Part shown: positions 1-5,719 of the stretch, piece after piece | How positions within the stretch are numbered: the first letter of the stretch is position 1 | Layout: every line of letters starts with the position of its first letter | Assembly (NCBI GenBank): GCA_015767395.1 | Contig: JADWMI010000164.1 | Coordinates: forward strand, 1 to 5,719 | Direction of reading: 5' to 3' | Length of the DNA stretch: 5,719 nt | From: Bacteroidota bacterium | GTDB lineage: Bacteria; Bacteroidota; Bacteroidia; Flavobacteriales; Flavobacteriaceae | The notes under the pieces: generated by a model | Database searches by the model: none | The model's input: only the letters and a program-made list of their open reading frames with translations | What the model was told of the DNA's origin: nothing | Translations under genes and position numbers: made by a program

Positions 1-1
1 A

Positions 2-49
2 CCAGAATTTAAGCGAGACGACTTAAAAGAATTGATAAAACAAGATTAA
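2..49 (+). CDS. 3' end of an unidentified gene (partial)
   Basis: An open frame runs from the left edge to a TAA stop at 47-49 and reads PEFKRDDLKELIKQD, a charged and probably helical C-terminus. The stop lies only 3 nt before the ATG of the following acetyltransferase gene on the same strand, which is typical operon spacing and is the main reason to think this is a real gene end. Fifteen residues are too few to assign a family, so no function is proposed. A chance open frame of this length cannot be excluded. Confidence 0.5.
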   Translation, partial: PEFKRDDLKELIKQD

Positions 50-52
50 AAA

Positions 53-496
53 ATGTTGCAAATTACCATCAAGAAATTTTCAGAATTAACAACTAGTGAA
101 TTGTATGAAATTTTGCAATTACGAAGCGAAGTATTTGTGGTAGAACAGGATTGTGTTTATCAGGATATTGATTATAAAGACCAAAAAGCATTGCATGTTA
201 TAGGTGTTAAAAATAATAAAATTATTGCTTATACACGTGTTTTTAAACCCAACGATTATTTTAAAAAAGCTAGTATTGGTAGGGTAGTGGTCGCGGAAAA
301 AGAACGTATTAATAAATATGGATATTTAATAATGAAAGCATCGATAAAAGCTATTGATACTTTTTTTAATGAAAAAGAGATTAAAATTTCAGCTCAAAAA
401 TATTTAAAAAAATTCTACGAATCTTTGGATTTTGAAATGATTGGAGAGGAATATTTAGAGGATGGAATTCCACATATAGGAATGCTTAAAAGTTAA
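53..496 (+). CDS. elaA: ElaA-family GNAT N-acetyltransferase
   Basis: This is a complete 147-residue protein, close to the usual ElaA length of about 150. Near the N-terminus it has the ElaA signature LRSEVFVVEQDCVYQDID (residues 23-40). The GNAT core follows with IGRVVVAEKER (75-85) and a loop ending in Gly90, the expected acetyl-CoA pyrophosphate site. A later segment, AQKYLKKFYESLDF (114-127), matches the GNAT strand-helix motif that ends in an aromatic-Gly pair in many relatives. The C-terminal EDGIPHIGM (136-144) is highly characteristic of ElaA. The protein is predicted to be cytosolic and soluble, with no signal peptide or membrane segment. ElaA proteins are presumed to transfer acetyl from acetyl-CoA to an amine, but the physiological substrate is not established. 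The ATG at 53 follows the previous stop by 3 nt with an A-rich leader and no Shine-Dalgarno motif. The gene converges on citC with 2 nt between stops; nothing ties it functionally to citrate metabolism. Family confidence is high, substrate unknown. Confidence 0.9.
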   Translation: MLQITIKKFSELTTSELYEILQLRSEVFVVEQDCVYQDIDYKDQKALHVIGVKNNKIIAYTRVFKPNDYFKKASIGRVVVAEKERINKYGYLIMKASIKAIDTFFNEKEIKISAQKYLKKFYESLDFEMIGEEYLEDGIPHIGMLKS

Positions 497-498
497 TT
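497..498. other. 2-nt convergent junction between elaA-like gene and citC
   Basis: The plus-strand TAA (494-496) and the minus-strand TAA of citC (complement of 499-501) are separated by two T residues only. There is no room for a terminator between them. Any terminator must lie inside the opposing gene, so the 3' ends of the two transcripts probably overlap. I looked for a strong GC-rich hairpin with a T-run on both sides and found only weak AT-rich pairings. Confidence 0.85.
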
Positions 499-1578
499 TT
501 AGTGTCTATCGTTGCTGTTTATTATTTTTTGTCTAATAATTGCAGAATCTTCTGATAATAAGAATTTTTTAGTGGATTCAGGCAATGTGCTTAATACTTC
601 ATTTAATTTATGATGCTTAATAGCCTCCCTTACTTTTGATGCACTAACAAAGCTATTTTTGTTATTTATTTCTGCTGAAATACGTTCATATTCAATTACT
701 TTAATACCATATTCAGGTAAAATATTTAGCATAGCTGTATTGTAAGCTGCCGTAGTTTGACAGTATTTTTCAGTACCTATATAACGTTTTTTAATATTGA
801 GTATAGGAGCAATATAATCGGTAAATATTTTTACATCAATTTCAGCTTGTTTTTGAGAAACAAGATTCCATGATTCATTTTTTAAAAAGTAATTAGGAAA
901 TATAGCCCCAGAAACTATATATGGTCCAGTAGCTAGCATTTTAACATTTTTAAGGTGAGAGATTCCCTCTTCAATTAATTTCCACCGTATTTCAAACGGA
1001 AATGCAGATAAGTTTTCACTTACAACAAAAAGATAAACAAGTTCATTTTCTTGTGATGCTTTTTCTATTAAATACCGATGGCCAATTGTAAATGGGTTAC
1101 AATTAACTACAATTGCTGCTATGTTATTGGTTGAAGTTTCAATTTTATTTTGTTTTAAATACTCTTGATAATCTTTAATGGTTTTGTAACCAAATTCTAA
1201 AACAGCAAATAAGGGTTCTGCAGTTGCTATTAACGAATATCCCAATGCCTGAAAAAGCTTTGCGGTTTCAGGTTTTGTATAAACAAAACATTGTTTGTGA
1301 TTTTCTAATGCTTTATCAGCTAAATAAGTAACTATTAACGGAAAAGCTGTAGTTTCTCTAAAATCCGGAGCAATTACTACATATTTTAAAGTGTTGCCTT
1401 TTAAGGATCCAGTTCCTATTATTTCATTATTAAGGTTGTAGATTATCATGGTTGTATCTACTTCTTCCTTAATATAATCAAAGTCTAGCGAGGTTAAAAA
1501 AGTATTCAACAATTTAAGATCTAACGGATTTTCTAGATCTAATAATTCTTGTCTAAAATCTGTATCTTCAAAGTTCAT
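499..1578 (-). CDS. citC: [Citrate (pro-3S)-lyase] ligase CitC
   Basis: CitC activates citrate lyase by acetylating the thiol of the prosthetic group on CitD, using acetate and ATP and releasing AMP and pyrophosphate. At 359 residues it has the family's usual length and two-domain plan. Residues 1 to about 130 form an N-terminal GNAT-like domain. A nucleotidyltransferase-like catalytic domain follows, with VVNCNPFTIGHRYLI (157-171), in which TIGH (164-167) is the T/HxGH ATP-binding motif. Further family blocks are AFPFEIRW (192-199), IDVKIFTDYIAP (247-258), YIGTEKYC (266-273) and VSASKVREAI (311-320), the ISxSxxR-like motif. No membrane segment is seen; it should be cytosolic. The ATG at 1578 overlaps the TGA of citXG as ATGA, so translation is probably coupled. 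It is the last gene of the operon, whereas citC usually precedes citD in enterobacterial clusters. An oddity is that the GNAT loop, RGEG-like in E. coli CitC as I recall it, reads RETT (74-77) here. Confidence 0.95.
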   Translation of the reverse strand: MNFEDTDFRQELLDLENPLDLKLLNTFLTSLDFDYIKEEVDTTMIIYNLNNEIIGTGSLKGNTLKYVVIAPDFRETTAFPLIVTYLADKALENHKQCFVYTKPETAKLFQALGYSLIATAEPLFAVLEFGYKTIKDYQEYLKQNKIETSTNNIAAIVVNCNPFTIGHRYLIEKASQENELVYLFVVSENLSAFPFEIRWKLIEEGISHLKNVKMLATGPYIVSGAIFPNYFLKNESWNLVSQKQAEIDVKIFTDYIAPILNIKKRYIGTEKYCQTTAAYNTAMLNILPEYGIKVIEYERISAEINNKNSFVSASKVREAIKHHKLNEVLSTLPESTKKFLLSEDSAIIRQKIINSNDRH

Positions 1579-2954
1579 AATTGTGCTGTCTTTACAAAAT
1601 ATAATAAAAGGGAAACCGACAATAAATCAGCTGATCCACCTGGAGATATTTTTTTTTCTATGCAAAAATCACATAATTTTTGATATGTGGTATTGTTATT
1701 TATAGCTTTTTTAGCCAATTTTTGAAATTCTTCAAGTGTTTCTAAATTACTTCTGTACAATATATTACTGTCGTTATTAACACTCATAATATGTAATAAT
1801 GCTGTTTGTAATATTTGTTGAATTTCATTTTGATTATTGAAAGAAGATATATTTAAAGATGTATCAAAGTGAGTCAATGATTTATGAAATACGCTAGGAA
1901 ATCCTTCCTCTACTTCTTTTCGTACACCAGCGCCTATTTCACCATATTTTTCATATACTTTTTCACCATGAGTTATTGCCTTTTTTTTATTTGATAAAAG
2001 CTCATTAGCAACAATTCCTTTGCATATTTTTTTGGTAATTTCTCTAAAATTATCATCCGTATAATCTTCTTTTTCAGATTTAAGTTTGGCTATTGAAAAA
2101 AGAGCAATACCAAAAATAAAAATAATTCCTTTATGGGTATTTATGTTATCGGTTGCTTTAAACATAACCTTTTCAGCTCGTAAACCAATTTGACGTATTT
2201 CACCTAAAACATTTTCATATTTCCCTAAATATTGATATCCCAACAAACAGAATTCTTTAAAAAAAGGCGTTAATGAAGCAGAAGAATTTAAAAAGGTAAA
2301 GAAATTCATATCAGTATGCGCACCTGAATTTTCGTAACTAACTAAACCTGGTTTTGGGCTTACTGAAATTTCATAAAGAATGGCTTTTGTAGCGTAAGAA
2401 GTTAGCTTATTTACAAGTATTTCTTTAGAAGAACTTGCTAGGTAATTGGTAAGTTCATTAAATATTTTCTCTCTGATTTCTTTATAAGAATGTCTTTTGT
2501 TTCTCATACATGAAATAGCAGCATGTTCTCCACAAAAATAGCAACGTTTCTTTTTCCCAGAACTAACAGGTAAACCTGCTTCGTTAAAAATATCAATATC
2601 AATAAGACGTCCTAAAGAATGTGTTGCCTCAAAAGTTTCGGTTAAATCTTTAATTTTTATAATATCAATTGAAGAATTTGAAAAAGGAACGATAAAAAAA
2701 TCACCTGCTTCATCATTAATTATTAGCTCATTTTTATGCTTAACTTCAATTCTATTGGCTACTAAAAAAGGTTTTAATTCATTTAAAACTTCAGTAAAAA
2801 ATGATGCTATTACCGGATTACTTTTTGGGTAACCTGCTATATTTAAAGAAAAACTTAGTGTATTTAGATTTTTTTTTACAAATTTAGAACGTATCAATGC
2901 TCGTTTTTCACGAGCATCGAGTATGTTATTTAAAATTTGAGTTGTTTTACCCAT
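1575..2954 (-). CDS. citXG: Fused CitX-CitG: prosthetic-group synthesis and attachment to citrate lyase
   Basis: This 459-residue protein joins two enzymes that are separate in many bacteria. Residues 1 to about 175 are CitX (apo-citrate lyase phosphoribosyl-dephospho-CoA transferase), with LDAREKRALI (12-21), SFSLNIAGYPK (34-44), ETFEATHSLGRLIDIDI (106-122) and a cysteine cluster with Cys138, Cys141 and Cys149, followed by RNKRHS (151-156). CitX moves the prosthetic group onto a serine of CitD. Residues from about 180 to the end are CitG (triphosphoribosyl-dephospho-CoA synthase), with EISVSPKPGLV (195-205), GAHTDM (211-216), NTHKG (272-276), EEGFPSV (349-355) and SPGGSADLL (437-445). CitG makes the precursor from ATP and dephospho-CoA, releasing adenine. 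The same fusion order is known as CitXG in Haemophilus influenzae. The ATG at 2954 overlaps the end of citF by 8 nt and gives the N-terminus expected for CitX. Three CitG motifs have lost glycines usual in the family (see findings). The reading frame is unbroken, so a working bifunctional enzyme is likely. Confidence 0.93.
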   Translation of the reverse strand: MGKTTQILNNILDAREKRALIRSKFVKKNLNTLSFSLNIAGYPKSNPVIASFFTEVLNELKPFLVANRIEVKHKNELIINDEAGDFFIVPFSNSSIDIIKIKDLTETFEATHSLGRLIDIDIFNEAGLPVSSGKKKRCYFCGEHAAISCMRNKRHSYKEIREKIFNELTNYLASSSKEILVNKLTSYATKAILYEISVSPKPGLVSYENSGAHTDMNFFTFLNSSASLTPFFKEFCLLGYQYLGKYENVLGEIRQIGLRAEKVMFKATDNINTHKGIIFIFGIALFSIAKLKSEKEDYTDDNFREITKKICKGIVANELLSNKKKAITHGEKVYEKYGEIGAGVRKEVEEGFPSVFHKSLTHFDTSLNISSFNNQNEIQQILQTALLHIMSVNNDSNILYRSNLETLEEFQKLAKKAINNNTTYQKLCDFCIEKKISPGGSADLLSVSLLLYFVKTAQL

Positions 2955-4506
2955 TATGTTTTACTTGACGAATAACATCTATTATTGTGCCGTCACGATA
3001 TTCAACAAGACCCACAATTTTATCGGTGTATTCAACCTCTTTTTGTTTGCCAACTATTGATTCAACTTCTTCTTGTAAATCTTGTATTTTTCGAACATTG
3101 AGTCCAGCATTTTTTAAATTTTCTTCCAATTCTGGTTTCAATGGATTTACACATATTCCTCTTTCCGTAACCAATACATCAATTGTTTCACCTGGAGTTA
3201 CAACAGTATTTATTGATTTTTTTACAATTGGTAAACGACCACGAAATGATGGACAAACAACCACTGTTAAATTTGCTCCTGAAGCCGTATCACTATGTCC
3301 GCCTGATGCTCCCCTAATAGTTCCGTCGGAACCGGTTATAACATTTACATTAAAATCTAGATCAATTTCTAAAGCGCCTAGTACCACAACATCTAATTTA
3401 TTAGTCATACAACCGCAGTTATAAGGATTTGCATAGAGCGCTGCAGGTATTTCAATATGGTTTCTATTTTCCACTAGCGAACTACAAACTGCGGCATCAA
3501 AAGATTGAACATCAAAAATAGCATTAAATAAACCTTCATTTAGCATATCTACTCCGTAAGAAGTTACACCACCTAAAATGAAACTACCTTTTATTTCAGC
3601 TTTTTTCATTTTTTCGCGAATATATTTTGCAACTGCTAAAGAAGCTCCACCAGCGCCAACTTGAAATGAAAACCCTGGTTTAAAACATCCAGAATGTTCA
3701 ATAACTTCAGCCCCTAGTCTTGCAATTCTTAAATCCATAGGAGATTTTGTAATACGTGTGCTTCCTGTTGCAATTTTTGAAGCATCCCCAATAGAATCTA
3801 CTTCAACAACATAATCTACAAAACTTTGTCTAATAGAATTTGGAACACAAGGGTATTCCACAATATTATCGGTTACAACAATTACTTGCCTGGAGTATCG
3901 AGCATCAATTCCTGCATATCCCATTGATCCAAAGGCTGATTTCCCAAAAGATCCTGTTGCATTTCCTTCTTCATCAGCAGCTGAAGCAGCAATTATAGCT
4001 AAATCTAAATGAATTTTTCCTGTATGAATAGCTCTTGCTCTACCACCATGTGAATGTATTGTTACAGGAATATCTAAAACGCCTTCAGAAATGGCTTTAC
4101 CAATTTCTCCACGAATACCAGAAGACCATATTTTTGTGATTGTACCATCTTTTAGGTATTTAAGAATAGGGTTATGTACTTCATTTAATGATGAAGATGC
4201 CAAAGTAATATTTTTAATACCCATATTAGCCAATATTTCAATAGATCTCACCAAAATATTATCTCCATTTCGAAGATGATGATGAAATGAAACTGTCATT
4301 CCATTTTTAGGAGAAGTTTTTAAAATAGCTTCTTCTAAAGTTAAGTGCATTTTGCTTTGATGAGGTAATTTAGCTTTGTTTGGAGGAGATATAGTTACTT
4401 CATCCATCCATCCTTTTTTAAGTTTTTCCCAGGCACCAACAAACATATCTATTTTTCCTATTCCTTCAATATATTCTGGAACTTCGCGACCTATTATATT
4501 TTTCAT
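2947..4506 (-). CDS. citF: Citrate lyase alpha subunit CitF (citrate:acetyl-ACP transferase)
   Basis: CitF exchanges the acetyl group on the CitD prosthetic thiol for citrate, giving citryl-CitD and free acetate; this is the first half-reaction of citrate cleavage. At 519 residues it is close to the usual length of about 510. Diagnostic blocks are spread over the whole protein: SFHHHLRNGD (73-82), IHSHGGRARAI (150-160), SFGKSAFGSMGYAGIDA (186-202), PGFSFQVGAGGASLAVAKY (277-295), ANPYNCGCMTNKLDVVVLGA (359-378), RGASGGHSDTASGANL (398-413) and VTERGICVNP (446-455). The fold is related to family I CoA-transferases. It is cytosolic, within the CitD-CitE-CitF complex. The ATG at 4506 lies 12 nt after the citE stop, behind an A-rich leader with no Shine-Dalgarno motif. 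All core motifs look intact. Long open frames on the opposite strand within this gene are antisense shadows. The family call is very secure because the Gly/His-rich motifs are specific to CitF. Confidence 0.97.
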   Translation of the reverse strand: MKNIIGREVPEYIEGIGKIDMFVGAWEKLKKGWMDEVTISPPNKAKLPHQSKMHLTLEEAILKTSPKNGMTVSFHHHLRNGDNILVRSIEILANMGIKNITLASSSLNEVHNPILKYLKDGTITKIWSSGIRGEIGKAISEGVLDIPVTIHSHGGRARAIHTGKIHLDLAIIAASAADEEGNATGSFGKSAFGSMGYAGIDARYSRQVIVVTDNIVEYPCVPNSIRQSFVDYVVEVDSIGDASKIATGSTRITKSPMDLRIARLGAEVIEHSGCFKPGFSFQVGAGGASLAVAKYIREKMKKAEIKGSFILGGVTSYGVDMLNEGLFNAIFDVQSFDAAVCSSLVENRNHIEIPAALYANPYNCGCMTNKLDVVVLGALEIDLDFNVNVITGSDGTIRGASGGHSDTASGANLTVVVCPSFRGRLPIVKKSINTVVTPGETIDVLVTERGICVNPLKPELEENLKNAGLNVRKIQDLQEEVESIVGKQKEVEYTDKIVGLVEYRDGTIIDVIRQVKHNG

Positions 4507-4518
4507 TTTGTTTTTTAT

Positions 4519-5397
4519 TTAAATTGAATCAAAATCAATATTGGCTAATTCTAGAACTTGAGTTGCACGCGTCATTATAGGCGCATCAATCATTTTGCCA
4601 TCGATTGCAAAAACACCAATTCCTGCCTTTTTATTTTTTTTGAATTCTTTCATTATTCTATATGCTTTTCTAATTTCTTCATCAGTAGGCATATAAACAT
4701 CATGTATAATATCTATTTGTCTTGGGTTAATTACGGCTTTTCCTGTAAAGCCAATTTGTTTTGCATATTCTGTTTCATTTCTAAGGCCTTCTTCATCATT
4801 AATATCAACAAAAACAGTATCAATCGCATCAATTTTATTTGCTTTTGCCGCCATTACAATCATTTTTCTGGCTAAATCTATTCCAGATCCATCCTTGGTG
4901 CTTTTTATATTCATATCGGCAGTTAAATCTTGTCCGCCAATTGTAATAGCGTCCACTCTTTTTGAAAATTTTGCAATTTCAAAAACGTTTTGTACACCTA
5001 GTGCAGTTTCAATCATTGCATGAATAGTCATTTTATCATGCGGTAGATTGTGCTTATCTTCAATAGCTTCAATAATTTGGATGAGCTTTGCCAATTCTTC
5101 TACCGTTTCGGTTTTTGGATAACGTATAGCATCAGGCTGAAGTGGTACAATTTCTTCCAAATCTTCTAAACCAAAAGGTGTGTCCAAATGGTTAACACGC
5201 ACACATACTTCTGTATTGTAAAAATTGATTGATTTTAGCACATTTCTCACTAAAATTCGAGCAGCATCTTTTTGATTTAAGGCAACGGCATCTTCTAAAT
5301 CTAATAATAAACTATCGGAACCATAGATTCCTCCTTGTTGTAACATCGCTGGATTATTACCAGGGATATATAACATTGTTCTTCGATTTTTTTTCAC
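4519..5397 (-). CDS. citE: Citrate lyase beta subunit CitE (citryl-ACP lyase)
   Basis: CitE cleaves citryl-CitD into oxaloacetate and acetyl-CitD. The 292 residues match the family's usual length and HpcH/HpaI-type TIM-barrel fold. Visible blocks are RRTMLYIPGNNPAML (5-19), SLLLDLEDAVAL (29-40) with the conserved acidic cluster, VCVRVN (64-69) with Arg67, MIETALGV (128-135) with Glu130, ITIGGQDLTADM (151-162) with Asp157, and GKAVINPRQI (219-228). Glu130 and Asp157 are at the positions expected to bind Mg2+. The start chosen is GTG (complement of 5395-5397): it retains the KNRRTM segment usual before the first beta strand, while the first in-frame ATG (codon 8, 5374-5376) would remove it. No ATG occurs upstream in frame within the gap. 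CitE-like paralogues such as malyl- or citramalyl-CoA lyases share the fold, but placement between citD and citF makes this the true citrate lyase subunit. It acts in the cytosolic lyase complex. Confidence 0.96.
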   Translation of the reverse strand: MKKNRRTMLYIPGNNPAMLQQGGIYGSDSLLLDLEDAVALNQKDAARILVRNVLKSINFYNTEVCVRVNHLDTPFGLEDLEEIVPLQPDAIRYPKTETVEELAKLIQIIEAIEDKHNLPHDKMTIHAMIETALGVQNVFEIAKFSKRVDAITIGGQDLTADMNIKSTKDGSGIDLARKMIVMAAKANKIDAIDTVFVDINDEEGLRNETEYAKQIGFTGKAVINPRQIDIIHDVYMPTDEEIRKAYRIMKEFKKNKKAGIGVFAIDGKMIDAPIMTRATQVLELANIDFDSI

Positions 5398-5429
5398 AAT
5401 AAATGTTGTTTTATAAATCTTAATAATTA
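5398..5429 (-). other. 32-nt citD-citE intergenic gap, no Shine-Dalgarno motif
   Basis: This is the longest non-coding stretch in the window. It is almost entirely A/T on the coding strand and carries no purine-rich Shine-Dalgarno motif at a suitable distance from the citE GTG. It contains a short ATAATTAT self-complementary run that straddles the citD stop, which is unremarkable at this base composition. I see no promoter or terminator in it; it is most simply the translation-initiation leader of citE within one operon. Confidence 0.6.
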
Positions 5430-5717
5430 TTATAGTGTTCCTTTTTGTAAATCACAGGCTCTTACAATAGCAGTTTCTATTCTGGCATTGATCGTTGGTT
5501 CTAGAGCACCTTTGTCTTTTACAATTAAATGAATATCAGAAATATCAAATTCGTCTAATTTATCAGTAATAAGTTTTTCTATATTATCTCCGTATTCTAA
5601 CATTACAGTAGAATCTATTTCAATATTACGTCCTGAATTCTCAGCAACAGGCTCAATTAAAACTATGATATCGCTCGATTCAAACGACCCTGATTGTGCT
5701 TTTTTAATAATTTTCAT
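5430..5717 (-). CDS. citD: Citrate lyase gamma subunit CitD (acyl carrier protein)
   Basis: CitD is the small acyl carrier subunit that holds the acetyl or citryl group through its prosthetic group, 2'-(5''-phosphoribosyl)-3'-dephospho-CoA. At 95 residues it has the normal family length. The N-terminal motif SGSFESSDI (9-17) contains the attachment serine, and the central IEIDSTVMLEYG (32-43) and C-terminal DKGALEPTINARIETAIVRA (68-87) are family-typical. The ATG at 5717 puts the modified serine at residue 14, the same number as in the characterised Klebsiella protein, which supports this start. Only 2 nt lie between the ATG and the window edge, so the leader and operon promoter cannot be seen. 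It is the first cit gene in the window; whether other genes precede it is unknown. Its partners CitE, CitF, CitXG and CitC follow directly. Confidence 0.95.
   Translation of the reverse strand: MKIIKKAQSGSFESSDIIVLIEPVAENSGRNIEIDSTVMLEYGDNIEKLITDKLDEFDISDIHLIVKDKGALEPTINARIETAIVRACDLQKGTL
5676..5678 (-). other. Codon for the prosthetic-group serine (Ser14) of CitD
   Basis: Read on the minus strand, these bases are TCG, Ser14 of CitD, flanked by Glu13 (GAA) and Ser15 (AGC) in the motif FESSD. In characterised citrate lyases the phosphoribosyl-dephospho-CoA group is joined by a phosphodiester to this first serine of the ESSD motif. The assignment is by motif position; the adjacent Ser15 is the only alternative. 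Confidence 0.8.
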
Positions 5718-5719
5718 AA

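Noticed and set aside
463..472. Perfect 10-nt palindrome TGGAATTCCA near the end of the elaA-like gene
   Set aside because: It encodes the conserved DGIPH residues of ElaA, so the sequence is explained by coding. The arms do not extend further and no T-run follows.
53..496. The acetyltransferase as a regulator or modifier of citrate lyase
   Set aside because: It is on the opposite strand, sits in a separate transcription unit behind another gene, and has a clear ElaA identity. Proximity to citC is the only link.
545..585. Possible terminator hairpin (TTCT...AGAA followed by a T-run) after the elaA-like gene
   Set aside because: The stem has about four AT-rich pairs and lies within citC coding sequence. 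It is too weak to call a terminator.
2987..3424. 145-codon open frame on the plus strand inside citF
   Set aside because: It lies fully antisense to the strongly conserved C-terminal third of citF, resembles no family I know and has no independent leader. It is a shadow of citF codon usage.
4091..4279. 62-codon plus-strand open frame
   Set aside because: Antisense to the conserved CitF N-terminal half (HHHLRNGD region); no supporting signal.
4558..4875. 105-codon plus-strand open frame rich in Cys, Phe and Ile
   Set aside because: It is antisense to the citE core. The unusual Cys/Phe content is what the reverse complement of Lys- and Glu-rich coding produces, not a membrane protein.

Overview
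The window is AT-rich (roughly one-third G+C by eye) and fully packed with genes. It holds an apparently complete citrate lyase gene set on the minus strand, facing a small acetyltransferase gene on the plus strand. None of the starts whose upstream sequence is visible has a Shine-Dalgarno motif; the leaders are A-rich. Together with the Lys/Asn/Ile-rich proteins and standard stop usage, this suggests a low-GC member of the Bacteroidota (for example Flavobacteriia). That assignment is an inference from style, not from a marker gene.

Layout. Plus strand: positions 2-49 are the last 15 codons and stop of an unidentified gene. After 3 nt comes a complete ElaA-type GNAT acetyltransferase gene (53-496). 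Minus strand, read from the right edge leftwards: citD (acyl carrier protein, 5717-5430), citE (beta subunit, 5397-4519, GTG start), citF (alpha subunit, 4506-2947), a fused citX-citG gene (2954-1575) and citC (1578-499). Gaps between these genes are 32 nt, 12 nt, an 8-nt overlap and a 4-nt ATGA overlap, so they almost certainly form one operon. Its promoter, and any citrate transporter, oxaloacetate decarboxylase or regulator, would lie beyond the right edge. The citC and elaA-like stop codons converge with only 2 nt between them. No gene-free stretch exceeds 32 nt.

How the genes work together. CitD, CitE and CitF form the lyase that splits citrate into acetate and oxaloacetate. CitF exchanges the acetyl group on CitD for citrate, and CitE cleaves the citryl-CitD. 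CitG makes the triphosphoribosyl-dephospho-CoA precursor of the prosthetic group, and CitX attaches it to a serine of CitD (Ser14 here). CitC charges the prosthetic thiol with acetate and ATP to activate the enzyme. So every gene needed to make and activate the lyase is in this window.

No unknown system is visible. The points worth a second look are the gene order with citC last, the likely host lineage, the CitX-CitG fusion with altered glycine motifs in its CitG half, the degenerate GNAT loop of CitC, the GTG start of citE, and the very tight convergent junction.
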